Shown in pieces: positions 1 to 13,015 of a stretch of 64,000 bases of DNA. The notes under the pieces are model-generated. The model did not search any database, was not told the DNA's origin, and saw only the letters and a list, made by a program, of their open reading frames with translations. This DNA is from Macrotis lagotis. Its lineage: Eukaryota; Chordata; Mammalia; Peramelemorphia; Peramelidae. Position numbers and translations under genes: made by a program. Each line of letters opens with the position of its first letter. The first letter of the stretch is position 1. Location of the stretch: assembly GCF_037893015.1 (NCBI RefSeq), contig NC_133658.1, forward strand, positions 289,421,719 through 289,485,718, in the 5' to 3' direction.

Positions 1-210
1 TATATACCTGGGGTGGGATATTTAGTCTTTTTTAAATGTACTTTATTAAAAATAACAATTTCATTGATAACTGACATTCATGGTACCCAAATAAGGCTGT
101 CCCATAGAACATTAATCTCTGATTCAACATTTGTTGTTCATTCTAGCCATTTTCCATTTTGTGATTTTCTTGGCAGAGATGCAATTCCTTCTCCAATTCG
201 TTTTTCAGAT

Positions 211-353
211 GAAGGAAGCTGAGGCAAACAGGATTAAGTGATTTACCCAGGGTCACACAGCTGGTAAATAATCTGAGACTGGATTTGAATGTAGGAAGAT
301 GTCTTCCTGGCTTTTAGGCCTGACACTTTATCCATTGCATCATCTAGCTGCCC
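211..353 (-). mobile_element. CORE-SINE, diverged
   Basis: The reverse complement begins with the tRNA-like head of the marsupial SINE (GGGCAGCTAGATGATG) and runs through GTGTGACCCTGGGTAAATC. Substitutions throughout suggest an older copy. No clear target-site duplication was seen. Confidence 0.8.
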
Positions 354-1120
354 TGACACAATATAAACAAACATTTAACAGAAAGAAGATACTGGGAATC
401 ATTAGAAGCCTGAGTTGTTACTGATTCCCAAGCTATATTACTTCACTGTTTATGACCTTGGATGAGTGTCCCCTCTCTGGTCTTCTGGATTCCATATTGT
501 TCCATCTAGCTCTGTCATTCTATGTCCCAAACCCCTTCCAGTTCTGACATGGGATGTTCTAAGATCCCTTCCAGATCTGACAGTTTGTGTTCTAGAACTC
601 TGCATTCAGCATAATGACAATAACTGATAACAAATTAAATTTGTGGATAAAGAGATCTGTGAAATGGAGAGTAAATCTCTTGATGCCAGATTAAATGGAT
701 TCAATACAATTTTGGGCCCAACCCACATTTCTTTAAAAGCTTGGAGCCCCCATCAACTGTTCATTTTCAAGACACCTGCCTCCACAACCCCATCCTCCGC
801 AATTCTTCACCCGCCACCTGTCATCTCCACAGAGAAGCCTTTTAAATTATACGTCACAAGATCTTCCTTGTGTGGGAGACACACAACATTGGCTGCTGAT
901 CGCCCATTCCCTAAGCCTTGGCTTGAGGTCACAGGACTAACAATGAGGATTGGGCGAAGGAGGATGTTTTGTGTGGAGGTTCCATAAGTTTTTCAGTGTC
1001 ATCAAGAAAAGTAATATAACTTGAGAAAATCTTAGTCTCTCAGGTCTCCAGTTTCTTCATCTGTAAATTCTCTTTAAGATTTCTCCTAGCTCTCTGACAT
1101 TCCATGTTATCAAAGAGAAG

Positions 1121-1121
<1 letters not shown>

Positions 1122-1174
<53 letters not shown>
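1122..1174. repeat. (GT)n microsatellite
   Basis: About 26 uninterrupted GT units. A 139-codon frame on the opposite strand exists only because of this tract and is not a gene. Confidence 0.97.
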
Positions 1175-1176
<2 letters not shown>

Positions 1177-2913
1177 AGTGAAAGGGGAACTTCTGGTCAA
1201 AGGGTGGGTCAGGGAAGAGGCCACAAATAGATATGCTGGGACTTGTCCTCTTCTGCTGCTATGATGACTGACCAGACTTGGTGATCTCCAGCTGTTCATC
1301 AGGTATATCCAATGGGAGGGAAGTTCCACATTGACTCTGTGGTCTCTTCCTGAAATGTGGGCCTGTGTAGAGAACAATTCAGGCTTAGACTTCCTCTGTA
1401 ACAGAGGAAGGCAGAGCCCATATATGCAAGGTCCTAGCTGTAGTAGAAAGTGCATAGGAGGAAGCCCTAGTTTCAAATTTCCTGGGTTTAAGGAAATACT
1501 GAGAATGTTGAAGACAGTAGTGCCCTATGAAAAATCTTAGTAGACTTGACCCCCCACCAGAATGTCCACAACCTCTATCTTCTACTCCCAGATGCAGAAG
1601 GTGGGAATATTAATTTTTCATCATATAACATCACTCTCACCCAGGAAGGCTATCAGCTGTAGGCCATATGTTTCAGATCCCAAAGGTCCAAGAATATGGG
1701 GTGGGGCAGGGGTTGATAGGGAGAAAGAACTGAACAGAAAGTTGGGCCCAGAATAATTTAGGCCCAAGCTTTCTCTTTTGAGACATTTCTTTTTCCCTAA
1801 GAAACCAGGAAAAGTTGAATGAAAAGATAGGGATAAAATATCTAGGAAAGCATTTGGACTTTAGCTTTTGGGGTAACCCATATTTTTTTGTATCTTTAGG
1901 TTGGACCTGGATGGAATCTTTGGGACCATCCACCATAGTCTCCTCATTTTATTGGTCCAGAGAAGTGAGGTGACTGGACCATGGTCACCTAGCTAATTAG
2001 TGGTAGAACTGGGATTAGAAGGAGGCTTGTTTCAGAAAATGCTGCTCTCATGGCAGGCTAACCTGATCTGATTCAGGGCAGTTGTCCAACTCTGTTTGGA
2101 AGGGAATTTGAATTATTGATTGAAGAAACTTTCAAATAAACTTTTTTCCCCTTGGGTTCCTTCTCTAAAGTACAGAATAGAGTCTCCATTTGGGAGACCC
2201 TACTGATTGTTGTGTGGAGTCAAGGCCCAGAAGCTGTCTAGGGTTTACCTACCAGCTCTGAACCCAGGAGAAGAAGATAAAGAGAAAGGCAGGAGTTTGA
2301 GATAACTCACATATGGTGCTTCTCTTTGTAAAGTCTGCCCAGGGATCATAGAAGCATAGATTTAAGAGCTAGAAAGGGACCTTTGTGATCATCTCATCCA
2401 AGCCCCTCATTTTACTTTATATAGTAATGTAATAGCAGTGCTGGGTTTGAACTGAAGAGCTGCAAGAGCAAATCCAAGACCCTTTCTATCATGGTACATC
2501 AAATTCACTAAGACTGTATGGGATTTAACTTTAGGGAAATGCATGGGGATATTTTGGCTATAAAATTAGGGGATTACATAGCTTATTTTGAAGGTCCCTT
2601 TCAATGGCCAAAGAATCTCTGGTTCTCTTAATTCCTGGTCTAGAGAGACAACCCTTAGAAGGGTCTAGTTCCCTAATATTGGACAACTGAAGAGACTTAA
2701 GATTGGTTAATGCCTCTTTTACCTATTCCTAACTAATCTTTAAAGAATGGAGGGAGGTGGTAAATCATCATGATATTTGTGCCATTGCCTAGCCCCTATC
2801 TTTGAGGCAGTGTGGTTTAATGGTTTTAGGGCTGGATTTCAAGACCCAAGAAAACCTGGGTTCAAATTCTGCCCTGGATAAGTCTTATATCCTCTTATCA
2901 TGTTTCCTTCTTT

Positions 2914-3081
2914 TTTTTTTTGTTTGTTTGTTTTTAGGTTTTTGCAAGGCAAATGGGGTTAAGTGGCTTGCCCAAGGCCACACAGCTAGGTAATTATTAA
3001 GTGTCTGAGACCAGATTTGAACCCAGGTACTCCTGACTCCAAGGCTGGTGCTTTATCAGCTACACCACCTAGCTGCCCCCC
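2914..3081 (-). mobile_element. CORE-SINE nested in an older SINE
   Basis: This is a full SINE in antisense: poly-T, TTTTTGCAAGGCAAATGGGG, then GCCACACAGCTAGG and the head complement CACCTAGCTGCCCC. It is flanked by an imperfect 13-bp duplication, TGTTTCCTTCTTT at 2901-2913 and TGTTTTCTTCTTT at 3082-3094. The outer sequence (about 2795-2900 and 3095-3170) is itself an older SINE or MIR-like element that this copy split. Confidence 0.88.
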
Positions 3082-4860
3082 TGTTTTCTTCTTTGTAAAA
3101 TCAGGAGGCTGAATTTGATGACACCCCTAGGGTCCCTTTCGCCTTTAAATCTATGATCCAGTGATCTCTAAACTCATAGGAAAATAGGCCTTTGGGGTGA
3201 CCTCATTATCTGCAACCTTCCTGAGTCATATGGCTTAGAGGCTTTTCCAGGGTTGGGTCATTTGGAACTGCTGTTATTGGGTAGTAGATAGCCGGTAGAG
3301 AAGTTCTGGGCTCTAGAATTAGAAGTAGTAATACCCAATCAGGAGCAAACATGTCCAAAGCTTTCTAAAGTGACTTTTCTTCAAGGTGTAATATGGAGTG
3401 TCTGTGATTCTCATCCCTTTTCATGGAACTTTGCTGGTTTAACCAAGGGCTTCTGATATTTTGAACTATATGAAAGAGGGTTGAATTCAGTGCCCTCTAA
3501 GGATTACCTCTTCCACCTCTGAAAGCTTATGCTGATGGGATGAAAAGGTCTCAAATAGAATTTGAGTGTCTGGGATTTATTGTGATCTTTGGCGACTCTA
3601 TAGTAATAATTCCTATTGTGATAGGAAACAGTTGAATACTTATGTTTCTCTGTGGACAGTTTAAATCTGAGGTGTGGGTTTCCTTTACTAACATTTGATC
3701 CAGTCTTCAAAGGTCCAAGGATGGGGGTCTGGAGGTGTCAATAGAAGTTGAGGAAGTATCTTTTTTAGGTAGTATCTTTTTTGAGATCCATTGAAATTTA
3801 TCTAGGCTCTGTCCCCATGTAGAGGATAAAGGGTTTTAAGTTAAGGGAAATTAGTGTTATTTTTTTGGCTTGTATGGGTTATAATGGAAAGACCAAAAAA
3901 GTATTGGTTTTTTAGGAAAGATGAAGGCCATGGGAGAAAAAGAGAGGAAAAGTCTATCCAATCAGGAAGGACTTAAAGACATGAATATGGAGTTCACCAA
4001 ATTTCAGAATCACAGACCAAGGAGGGGGCTGCCCCTTGAAGCTTGAAAAAGGTAGTTTAAGGACAGTCAAAAGCCATCTTACTGTAGCTAGGAGGGTAGG
4101 ACTCTTGGGAATCTATTACCTCAAAAAGTGGTAGAGGCTGAAAATATAAAAAAATTTAAGAGATCTTTAAATAAATACAGAAAAGGGACCTTAGAGATCA
4201 TGTACCCCCATTTTACAGTGGAGGGAAAATGAAAGAAATTAAATGACTTTTTCAAAGTCGGTTATAGATTGTAGACAGCAGGACTGGAATTCAAACTCAG
4301 GTGTTCTTGATGCCACATCTGAGGCTCTTCTCACTGCCCCATGCTACCTCTGACCTTTAATCTCAGAGATTTATATCATAGGAGGACACCATACCCTCCT
4401 TCAGACAGTCTCTCATGGCTCTCCATAGAGAGAATTCTCAGTTGAATAGTCCATGGGGCTGATTCAGGGTGACATTTCTGATGTTCTTAAAATATGACTC
4501 ACCACAGAAGAGTAGGCAAGGAGGGCTATTTCCCAAGTCCTTTTGACAGTTAAATCCTAAATAATATTCTATAAGAGACACACTGCTTGCCTGGCAGCTC
4601 CTGTTTCCTATGCTTTTTTACTGTGTGCTGGATGTACTGCAAATGAATTAACCATATTTCCAGGTTGATGTGAAGGAAAACCTCAAAATGTTGGAAAAAG
4701 TAAATTTAAGGGAAGGGTAGGGGTCTGCTAAAGTTCTGTCTCAGTTTCCCAGCTTAACACCTTAGAATCAAACTCCTCAGTTTATTTGAAGTCAATCTCA
4801 GATTAAAACCAGGAAAAAAAAGTCATTTTTAAACTTTTCCTTCTGTTCTATTGTTTCTTT

Positions 4861-5050
4861 AAAATAGATTTTATTACATTTTTATTTAATTTGTTTCCTA
4901 TTTACATGTAAAGATAATTTTCAACACTTCAGCATTCATTTTCTGTAAGATTTTGAATTCCACATTTTCTACCACCCTCTCCTCCCTCCTCCATCCCCAT
5001 GACAGTGTGCATTCTGATATAAGTTATACATGTGAAATCATGTAAAACAG
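4861..5050 (-). mobile_element. L1 3' end fragment
   Basis: In reverse complement it carries the L1 3' UTR tail seen again at 24838 and 18785 (TTGAAAATTATCTTTACATG near the poly-A). No coding part remains. Confidence 0.7.
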
Positions 5051-5252
5051 ATTCTTAATCTTTTTAAATTATGGACCCTTTGTCTGATAAAACCTGTAAG
5101 CATCAGTGACAGAGTTGGAGTGAAACTACCCCTGATATATTAACATCAGAGAGATGCATACAATAAAATGTGTAAGATTGCAAAAGAGGCCAATTATGTT
5201 GAAATGCAGTTATTAAATATTTTACAAAAGAAGTTCAAGAGACCCCAGGTTG
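5051..5252 (+). mobile_element. Degraded hAT-like non-autonomous DNA transposon
   Basis: The start (GATTCTTAATCTTTTT) and interior (AAAAGAGGCCAATTATGTTG, then CCCCAGG) align by eye with the element at 13016-13308. It is eroded, with no readable target-site duplication. Family assignment is inferred from the better copy. Confidence 0.45.
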
Positions 5253-7106
5253 GAATTGCTTCATTTGAAACAAAGGTAAAGGGAGGAGGGGAATGGATCA
5301 TATTGTAATGTAGAGAGGATTGTTGTTTTTAAAACAATCTAACCCAAAACGTATTTTCTGTAGGCTGTTAAAATACAAAATTACTTACTTGAAATATGTA
5401 GCACAGCCCTAGGAGGAAACCTTTGAGCCCACATTGAGGAAGGGGAGTTGGATTACCTGGCAAACTGCTATAATTTCACCTGCTCCTTTCTGCTGCTGCT
5501 ACTGTTGCTGGTGGTGGAGGCTCACTGTGTTTAATGTGCTTAGACAACAGTCCCCAGATGTTAGGGTCTGGCATTTGCAAAAATGAGGTCAGGTTGGCCA
5601 GCTGCTTTTATGCTAGTATACACAGGGGAGATTCAGTGGCTTAAAATCTATCCCAACAAGGTCATTAATGAGATAGGCTTCTAGCAAGGCCCTTGAGTTA
5701 TCAGGGAGCATTTTAATAAAAACAAGTGGCGTGGCAAAATGACTGCCCTGATTTTTCATGTTACCCTGGCTCTCATTTACTAACACCAGAAGTATGCTGG
5801 TATGACAAAAACTGAAAGAAGGAACAAGTTTGAAACTAATGCTGATTCATACAAGATATTTGCAGGGGATTGTCCAGGATGCTGCTATCCTGGAGTTGAG
5901 CCTTAAAGATCTTAATTTATATCAGGAGGTGATGTGAAGTGTTGTGGAAAGTGGATTCAAATCAGAGGACCTGAGTCCTGGTTCTGAATCTGCTTCCATC
6001 TAGTTGTCTGATTTGGACAAATTACTTCTCCTATTGGAGGCCTTTATCTTCTCATCTGTAAAAACAGATGCTCTTGAGAATTTTCCCTCCAGGGATGTGC
6101 TGCTTTTACCTTTCACAGATGCAAAAACTAATTGTTAAATTTTCGATGGAAGTCTTTACACCTTAACAAATGTTATAAATTTGGGGCCTGATTTATTGCT
6201 TTGTTGATTGTCTGGTCTTAAGAAAATGGGGGAGAAAAATATTCATAATGTAAGATTAAACGTAACTATTTGTCAAGCAGACATTTCCCCACCCCAACCC
6301 CGGAGAGCTGATGGTTAAATATTTACCAGCACATCTCTGATTTTGGTTCTTAACTCCTAGGATGACCTTGTAATCAGAGGACCAAAAGCAGCTATGACCC
6401 TGTTACAAAAGATGCTCTACCCTAGAATCTTTGTCTATGTGATATGAGAAGTCATGCTGAGGGGAGCTCAGAAAAGACCAGAACTAGCATAATCAACACT
6501 CTCAGATCTTCCAGAAGAATTGACCCCTCTTGGTTCCATTTTGAAGACCTTCCCAGCTGTGTGTGGGGTAGATCACAAGCTAAACCCGTGCCAAGACAAG
6601 AGAAACTTCTCTTTTTAGAGAGGGAACTGAAATAGCTAGCAGCAGTAGTATGGGTTTGTCAGATTATGAACCATTGATTCAAAACAATCTCAGATCTGGT
6701 GTAGGGAGAAAGGGGGAGAGGGGGCTATTGTAAAAATTGAACAAAAAGCTGTGCTTCTGTCATAGTTATTTATAATCAGGGCTTTAGGTAGGAGGGAAAA
6801 CAAGAGTTCGTTCCGATGAATGAAAATATAAATGAAAATCATTTATCAAGCACTATTATGTGCCAGTATTGGGGCAGGGAGCAAATATAAAAAGTGAGAC
6901 AGTTCCTGCCCCCAAGAAGCTTACATTCTAACAGGGAGACACAACCTGTGTGTGTAGAGGCTTTATGAATACCAAGGGGTGTTTTGGTTTGGGAAGACAC
7001 AAAGAAGAGTTGCCTTACCTGCCCCTTTCAGAAATGATGGTAGTATTGATCATCTTGATACGGTTCCCTCTTTTGAAGGACATTAACTTTATTTCGTAGT
7101 TCATGA

Positions 7107-7346
7107 AGTAGCAGATAGAGAGCTGGATCTGAAGTCAGGAAGATGAGTCTTCCTGATTTCAAATCTGGCCTTAAATAGGTCAAAGTCTGATCCTAGGCAA
7201 GTCACTTAATCCCATTTGCTTCAGTTTCCTCATCTGCAAAATGAGTTGGAGAAGGAAATGGCAAACCATTCCAGGATCTCTGCAGATAGAAGTTTGAATG
7301 GAGTCAGAATCAGACATCACTAAAACAACTGAAGAGTAACAACAAA
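7107..7346 (+). mobile_element. CORE-SINE with RTE-type 3' tail
   Basis: A diverged tRNA-like head and CORE lead into TGAGTTGGAGAAGGAAATGG, then CAAACCATTCC, then AACTGAAGAGTAACAACAA. This tail matches the 3' ends of RTE/BovB LINEs and SINEs that borrow them, unlike the A-tailed CCTTGCAAAAA type that dominates this window. Confidence 0.75.
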
Positions 7347-7700
7347 CTCGATCTCAAAACTTTCCAAGTAGGAGAAAACAATTGGGGGCATATTTAGATT
7401 GTAAGTAGATTGTAAGTTTAGATTGTAGAGACTTTCAGAATTTAGCGTATTTAATAAGTTTTATTGACTATTGACTTTTTTGTTTCATTGTTCCCCACTT
7501 CCCCATTCATCTATGGTCTAGGAATAAAGATTTAGAACCAAAAACTAGACTTTTTAAAATTGAGTCCAACTGCATCATTTTAAAGATGAACAAAATGAGG
7601 GGTAAATATCACTCACCCTAGATCATGTAGAGCTCAGAAAACAAGGTTTGTATACAGGCCCAGGAGCTCCAGTCTTCTGCTATGCCATAATGCCTTTCTC

Positions 7701-7729
<29 letters not shown>
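7701..7729 (+). repeat. (G)29 homopolymer
   Basis: Twenty-nine consecutive G residues preceded by CTTTCTC and followed by CAAAAAGC. It could form a G-quadruplex. The exact length is unreliable in most sequencing chemistries. Confidence 0.95.
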
Positions 7730-7731
<2 letters not shown>

Positions 7732-8158
7732 AAAAGCAGAGTGGGGAGGGGGAACTGTTCCTATTTCATTTGCCCTCTACATCAAGCACATTGTCCTTTT
7801 TCTGCAAAGTTATTTTCAAATTGTAAAGGGATTCTTCTCCCCCTCAGCCTAGTTAGTAACATTGACCCCATCTTATAGCTAGTGGGGGGTGTGATTACGT
7901 GATGTAATTAAGATAGTCACTGAGACAACAATAGACCTCGGAAGCTTCTTGGATTTGACATTATGACAATGACACACCATTAGCTGGATCTTAGGACTTA
8001 TCCTGAGCAGGAGGAGGGGAGAGGCAGAGAGGGAAGGGAGGGAAGTCTAAATCTCAATGGGGAGAATAGAAGCCCTTTTAGAGAGGAACACGGTAGGGGG
8101 GAATCCCAAGAACGATGAATTGTTCAGGATGGAATTAAATGAAAGTCTTTTTTCCTAG

Positions 8159-8687
8159 GTCCAGCTGGGAGCTCCCAGACCTTCAAACAGGGAAGATCCC
8201 GGCCATCAGTGACTCAGATGGGGTGAACTACCCGTGGTACGGTAACACCACAGAGACCTGCACCATTGTAGGCCCCACCAAAAGAGACTCCAGGTTTATC
8301 ATCAGCATGAATGACAATTTCTACCCCAGTGTCACGTGGGCAGTGCCAGTCAGTGAGAGCAACGTGGCCAAACTGACTAGCATCTACCGAGATCAGAGCT
8401 TCACCACCTGGTTGGTGGCCACAAACACAGCAACCAATGACATGGTCATTCTTCAGACGCTCCACTGGAGAATGCAGCTGAATATCGAGGTGAATCCCAG
8501 TAGGCCCTTGGGACAACGTGCCAGGCTCCGGGGGCCAACTGTCCAAGAGCAGCCCCAGATCCTGAGTAAGAATGAGCCAATACCACCCAGTGCCCTTGTC
8601 AAACCCAATGCCAATGATGCTCAAGTTCTCATGTGGAGACCGAAGGATGGGCAGCCTCTTGTGGTGATACCTCCCAAATACCGGTAA
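8159..8687 (+). CDS. FAM78A: FAM78A, terminal coding exon
   Basis: This exon encodes the last ~175 residues of FAM78A, a conserved vertebrate protein of unknown biochemical function (about 283 residues in human). The start is set by the 3' splice site TTTTTTCCTAG|G, so the first base completes a codon begun in an upstream exon. An in-frame ATG at 8139 lies in the splice tract and is not the start. The protein reads SSWELPDLQTGKIPAISDSD at its start, has an internal NYPWYGNTTETCTIVGPTKR stretch, and ends PLVVIPPKYR before TAA at 8685-8687. No signal peptide or membrane segment is visible. Coding sequence is intact with no frameshift. The convergent NUP214 downstream supports the identification, since the two are neighbours in human 9q34. 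The identification is from recalled family sequence. Confidence 0.93.
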
Positions 8688-10875
8688 CGAGCTGGGATCC
8701 TTACACCGAATGGGAGAACACACTCTGATCTGCTAGTTTAAGACAAACAAATAATAATAATAATGATCAAAACAAAGTTCAAAATGCACTTTTTAGTCAT
8801 TCAACAAAAATGCAACCATTCTACCTTCTCCAGTGGGACGGATTTCACTGTGCTAAAGTTCCAGGGAAGACCTCACCTGGGGTTTCCTCATCACCTGCTT
8901 TCTAAGGAGCAGGAGAAGGGTGGTGGGGGGAGGAGGAACAAAGCAAAAACACACAATCCCTTTTCATTTCCACTTTCAGCCTTTGATTTTTCCTCTCTCT
9001 TTTTCCCTTCTCTGGTTATGATCTGAGTTTCAGTTACTCACTTGAAACAGACTTGATGAAACAAAAAACTTTTGAGTTTTTCTTTTTCTTTTTTCCTTCT
9101 TTTCTCTGCAAGGTTCAGGGGGGAGGGAGTGGGAGGGGAGTCCTCTCAACAAGGAAACCCAAGATCTTGGAGCAAGTCAACTGACCCTCATTTTACTGAT
9201 GACCTATTTTTTTTTCAATTGATAAAGATTTGCAACCTCCTCCCCCTACCCCAATCATGCGGCCTTATATAGATTTTGCTTTGCCAAAATTTTGCCTTAA
9301 ACTGTGCTGGGGTGGGTGGGGGGAGGGATGGACAAAAGAGCAGAATCTCTTTTCCGCTGAATTTTAACAAATAAGTTGATGGTGAAAGAAGCACCACTTT
9401 CCATCTGTGGAGGAAGGAAAGGGGGAGGTGACTCAAATCCATCTCTTCTTGAAATCCAAAGAGGAGGCAAAGAAAAAAGCCCAGACCTAATGCCAATTGC
9501 TTTTTATTTCCTTCCCCATCTTGGCTGATATAGGAACCATCTTACCCTGCCTTGTCTTCTCCACCCCCACCTCAAGCAAACTCCCATCTTCATCCCTTGG
9601 AGAGGCCCTGGCCCAGCTGAATGGCAAGCTGGATCGTACTCTGCTATGGCTTCTCTTTGCTTTCTCTTCTCTTCTCTACAGCATCAGCTCAGGGGTAGGC
9701 TTAAAAGGCTGGGAGGAGGGGAGGAGTCAAGAGACCATGTGTGGAGGAAGCCATCATTCCAAACCACCAACTTGGTCTTCAGCTTTTTGGAAGTTGTCCC
9801 TACCTTCTGCATCCACCCTGTCCATGCAATCAACTAATACCATGTAGACTCAAAGGGAGGTGGCTTTTCCCTGCTGGTTGGTACCACTTCTAAGTTTCTG
9901 GAATACCAGCTATCACCACCAATAATGCACAACCATTTTTACTTGTGAAAGGTAAAAAAAAATAGATTTCCCTCCAGGTAGTTGAAAACTGTAAGAGATC
10001 CTCACCCTGACGATGTACTCTGGAAATGGATTGTATGGGACTACAGACCTGTCTCGATGAAATCCTCTTTTGGGGTTCTCATGAAAGGCTCTCTAGAGCA
10101 GGGACTTCTGTAATCATTCAGTGTTATTAACCCAGTCTGTTTGGGGTGGGGGTGGGGAGAAAAGAAAGGGAGGATTACTCTGAATATTTTCCTTGCTGGA
10201 AAGTTTAGGGGAAACATTAGCTCAGAAACTCTTGTTATTTCCTCAACTCTAAGAAATGGCCCAATGGCCAAAGATGAAAAACCCAAGTAAACCTACCAAT
10301 GAATTTGAGTCATGTGGAAACCTGGCCTTGGCAGCTTATTCTGAGTAACTCAATTCCAATGAGCACTGTGGAACGAGTCCTACACTTCCTCTCTTCTATC
10401 TGGGGCTCTCTAGTGTTCTAGTCATAATTTAGGAGAATGACAATCCCCTATCCCTCTTCCTAAGTAAATGCCAATGCTTTGTAGCAAATATCATGCTTTG
10501 TTGGATAGCTCACAGAAACCACAGGGAAGAGATGGTTTCCTATAGCTCTGAACATCTTGCTCTACTGTAGCATTTTATGGAGGCTATGGTTCTTTTTGAG
10601 CACCCCCAAAATTTGTACTTGTTACCCCCGAGCTCCCTCAGTTCCACAAATAATCATAATCCAGAATGCTTGATGAACAGAATATCACTAGACATTTCTG
10701 CTTGAGATGTAACAAGAATTTTCTCAAGATTTAAAGATTTAGAAACAATAATCCAAATCCCATGCTGAAATACTGCATTAATTGTCTAATACATTTATTC
10801 AGGAATATTTAACAAAGGTGGAGTCTCTTCATGTAAAACTTCCAGCTCTATTAAAATTGGAGTAGAAATTAGTTT
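8688..10875 (+). other. FAM78A: Probable FAM78A 3' UTR
   Basis: About 2.2 kb directly after the stop codon contains no recognisable SINE, L1 or MIR, in contrast to nearly every other 2-kb stretch of the window. It has an AAT-rich start at 8750 and several pyrimidine-rich blocks. The first plausible poly(A) signal is ATTAAA at 10850-10855, followed by a T-rich stretch. Other signals (AATAAA at 13598 and 13715) lie beyond repeat insertions. The end is inferred, not demonstrated. Confidence 0.45.
10850..10855 (+). terminator. FAM78A: Candidate poly(A) signal ATTAAA for FAM78A
   Basis: This ATTAAA lies at the end of the repeat-free block and is followed within 40 bases by the T-rich GTTTACTAGTCTTTTCTGG. 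It is a weak call because six-base signals occur by chance. Confidence 0.3.
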
Positions 10876-11982
10876 ACTAGTCTTTTCTGGCTGGTACCAA
10901 GCTTAGGTATTCCATTTGCACAACTTGATAACCTCCACTCCTCAGAAAGCTTCTGCTCTTCCTCTGCATGCTCAGAGGAACAAAAGAACAAAAGTGACCG
11001 ACAGGTGTTTTGCAGTTTGCAAAGCACCATACATACAGCATAGTATGATGAAAAGGGTACTGACTCAGGAGTCAGAGGACATAGGTTCAAATTACTACCT
11101 ATGTGACCCTGGGCAAGTCACAGCCTCCTTAAGTCTCAATTTCTTCATTTGTAGAATGAATGTATTAAGTCCATGTGTAGAATGGACAAAGATGATCTCT
11201 AAGGTCTCTTCCAGTTTTCTCTATTTCTGATCTCATTGAACTCCCAGAAGAATCTTTTGAGCTTGGTGGTCCAAGATGTTATTAGCCCTGTTTTATAATT
11301 AAGTAAATAAGCGTAGTGGCGCTAAGCCATTTAACTAAGGTGCATAGCTAATAGCAAAGCTAAGGCTGAATCCTTGGTCCTCTTACAACCCAGTGGGTTT
11401 TCCTCCTAGTCTGTCTCCATTTGGAGTTTTAAGGCTACTTAAGCAAACTTGTGAGGACAGTGATGATGCCCTGAAGAGAGATTGCAGAAAATGATAAGAG
11501 CCAGAGCCATAATAGAAAGGTTGAATAATCCTTGGCTGTAGAGTTAAAACTGCCCCTGGTAACATTTATCCTCACAGTGAGAAATCCCCTTTAGTGGATC
11601 TAGCTCATTTTGCTCTAAGTGGGTCAGCAGCCTCTAGGTGAAAGGCAGCTCAGGCTTGGGTCCTGGCTCTGCCCCAAGGACCTACCTGTAAGACTTGGGT
11701 TGGCTATTTAATATTCTCTGGACTTTAGTTTCCTCATCAGTCACAATGCTCAGCATAGTGCTTGGTCCACAGTTGGTGCTTAATCAATGCTTATTGACTG
11801 ACAAAGATATTGGATTAGTTGATGGTTCTCAAAGTGTGATCTGGGGAATTCCAAAGATCCTTTCAGAGAGTCTGCAGGGTCAAAACTACTTTTGTAATAC
11901 TAAGACATTTGAATTTCTAGTATGGTAAATATCAATTGATACAACACACTGAAATGCAATCTTTATGGGGAGGTCAATTAAA

Positions 11983-12068
11983 ATTTTTTTTAAAATTTAA
12001 GGCAATGGGGTTAAGTGACTTGCCCAAGGTCACACAGCTAGGTGATTATTAAGTGTCGGAGGCTGGGG
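11983..12068 (-). mobile_element. CORE-SINE fragment lacking its head
   Basis: Antisense tail and body only (AAGGCAATGGGGTTAAGTGA through AGGTGATTATTAAGTGTCGG). The tRNA-like head half is missing. Confidence 0.8.
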
Positions 12069-13015
12069 ATGTCAATTTTTAAGAGTATGACCTAGGCTGT
12101 GAGATTGAAAAATTTGAGAATTGCTTGATTAGACTAAGCAATGTCTAAGCACACTTCCAGGCACTAACCTGTGACCTTAGAAGTCAGGTCCACTCTGCCT
12201 GCCTCTCATAAAATGAGGGAATTGGATTAAATGATCTCCAATAAGATCCAACGCTCAAGAAAAATTGCTGTGCTTCAAATGTGGGTAACTGTTCTTTGGA
12301 GTCAGGGATAACAAGGGACGGATTCAAGGTCATTGAGAAATAAGGGGGGTAGTATGGGGCTCCTGCAACAGCCTCAGGCTCCTAAGGAACTTGGAGAGTG
12401 ATGAGCTCATGAGCTGCCAAGGCTCTGTTCCTCTGTAGTCACTAGGCGCCCACCAAGATAGGCAAGGAGCAGAATGGATAGAAAAGGGAGTGGAAAGACT
12501 AGAACAGGTGAAGCCTTAGGAGGAGGCTTTGAGGTTTCTTAGAACAAGAGATCATTTCTCCAGCCAATTAGTTCTCCCTTAGAAAGAAATGAGCCAAGTG
12601 TCCTGTTTCAGGAGAATTAGACAAACTCTACATGGATTCCCCAGGACCCCACTCTGGAGCAAATGCTGACGTTTCTCAGGAAACACCCAGACCTTGGTTG
12701 GATGGTAGCTTTATCAGAGCCACTGCAGCATTCCTCCCCACCACCCAACTCCCTTTCCAGCTCAACTACAAACTGGTGACTAGCATTCTCTAGTGACTCA
12801 GCTCTTACTTTTGATGTGAACTTCTTGCCCCTTCCTATAATAATAGGGTAATAGGATAATTGGACTGAGGAGAACCTACAGGGACTTTGATCACCCCAGG
12901 CTTTATAATGAAGTATGCTTAAATTTAGCCCAAGGTAATGAAGATGGAGGAATTCTAGAAAGAGGTAGAAGGGTTCTTAGAACATGGAATATTAGAGTCA
13001 GAGGAGACTTTAGAA

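Larger units (their letters stand above)
1..8158 (+). other. FAM78A: Probable last intron of FAM78A (partial)
   Basis: No FAM78A exon was recognised here; the stretch ends in a pyrimidine-rich tract and TTTTTTCCTAG 3' splice site, so it is read as intron. It holds a SINE at 211-353, a GT microsatellite, a nested SINE at 2914-3081, an L1 3' fragment (4861-5050), a degraded hAT-like piece (5051-5252), a SINE with an RTE-type tail (7107-7346), a 29-base G run and several old MIR-like fragments (for example 2340-2440, 4190-4350, 6840-6940). The block 5340-5870 lacks a recognisable repeat and is otherwise uninterpreted. If the upstream exon lies inside the window I failed to see it. Confidence 0.55.

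Noticed and set aside
643..987. 114-codon open frame on +
   Set aside because: No recognisable domain, no splice or promoter support, unremarkable composition inside an intron-like stretch. Chance frame.
1057..1476. 139-codon frame on - with a poly-(Thr-His) run
   Set aside because: The run is a translation of the GT microsatellite. The flanks are not protein-like.
1..8158. An upstream FAM78A coding exon
   Set aside because: No open frame with plausible splice sites and FAM78-like residues was recognised. It may lie outside the window.
8214..8723. 169-codon frame opposite the FAM78A exon
   Set aside because: Shadow of the conserved FAM78A coding frame.
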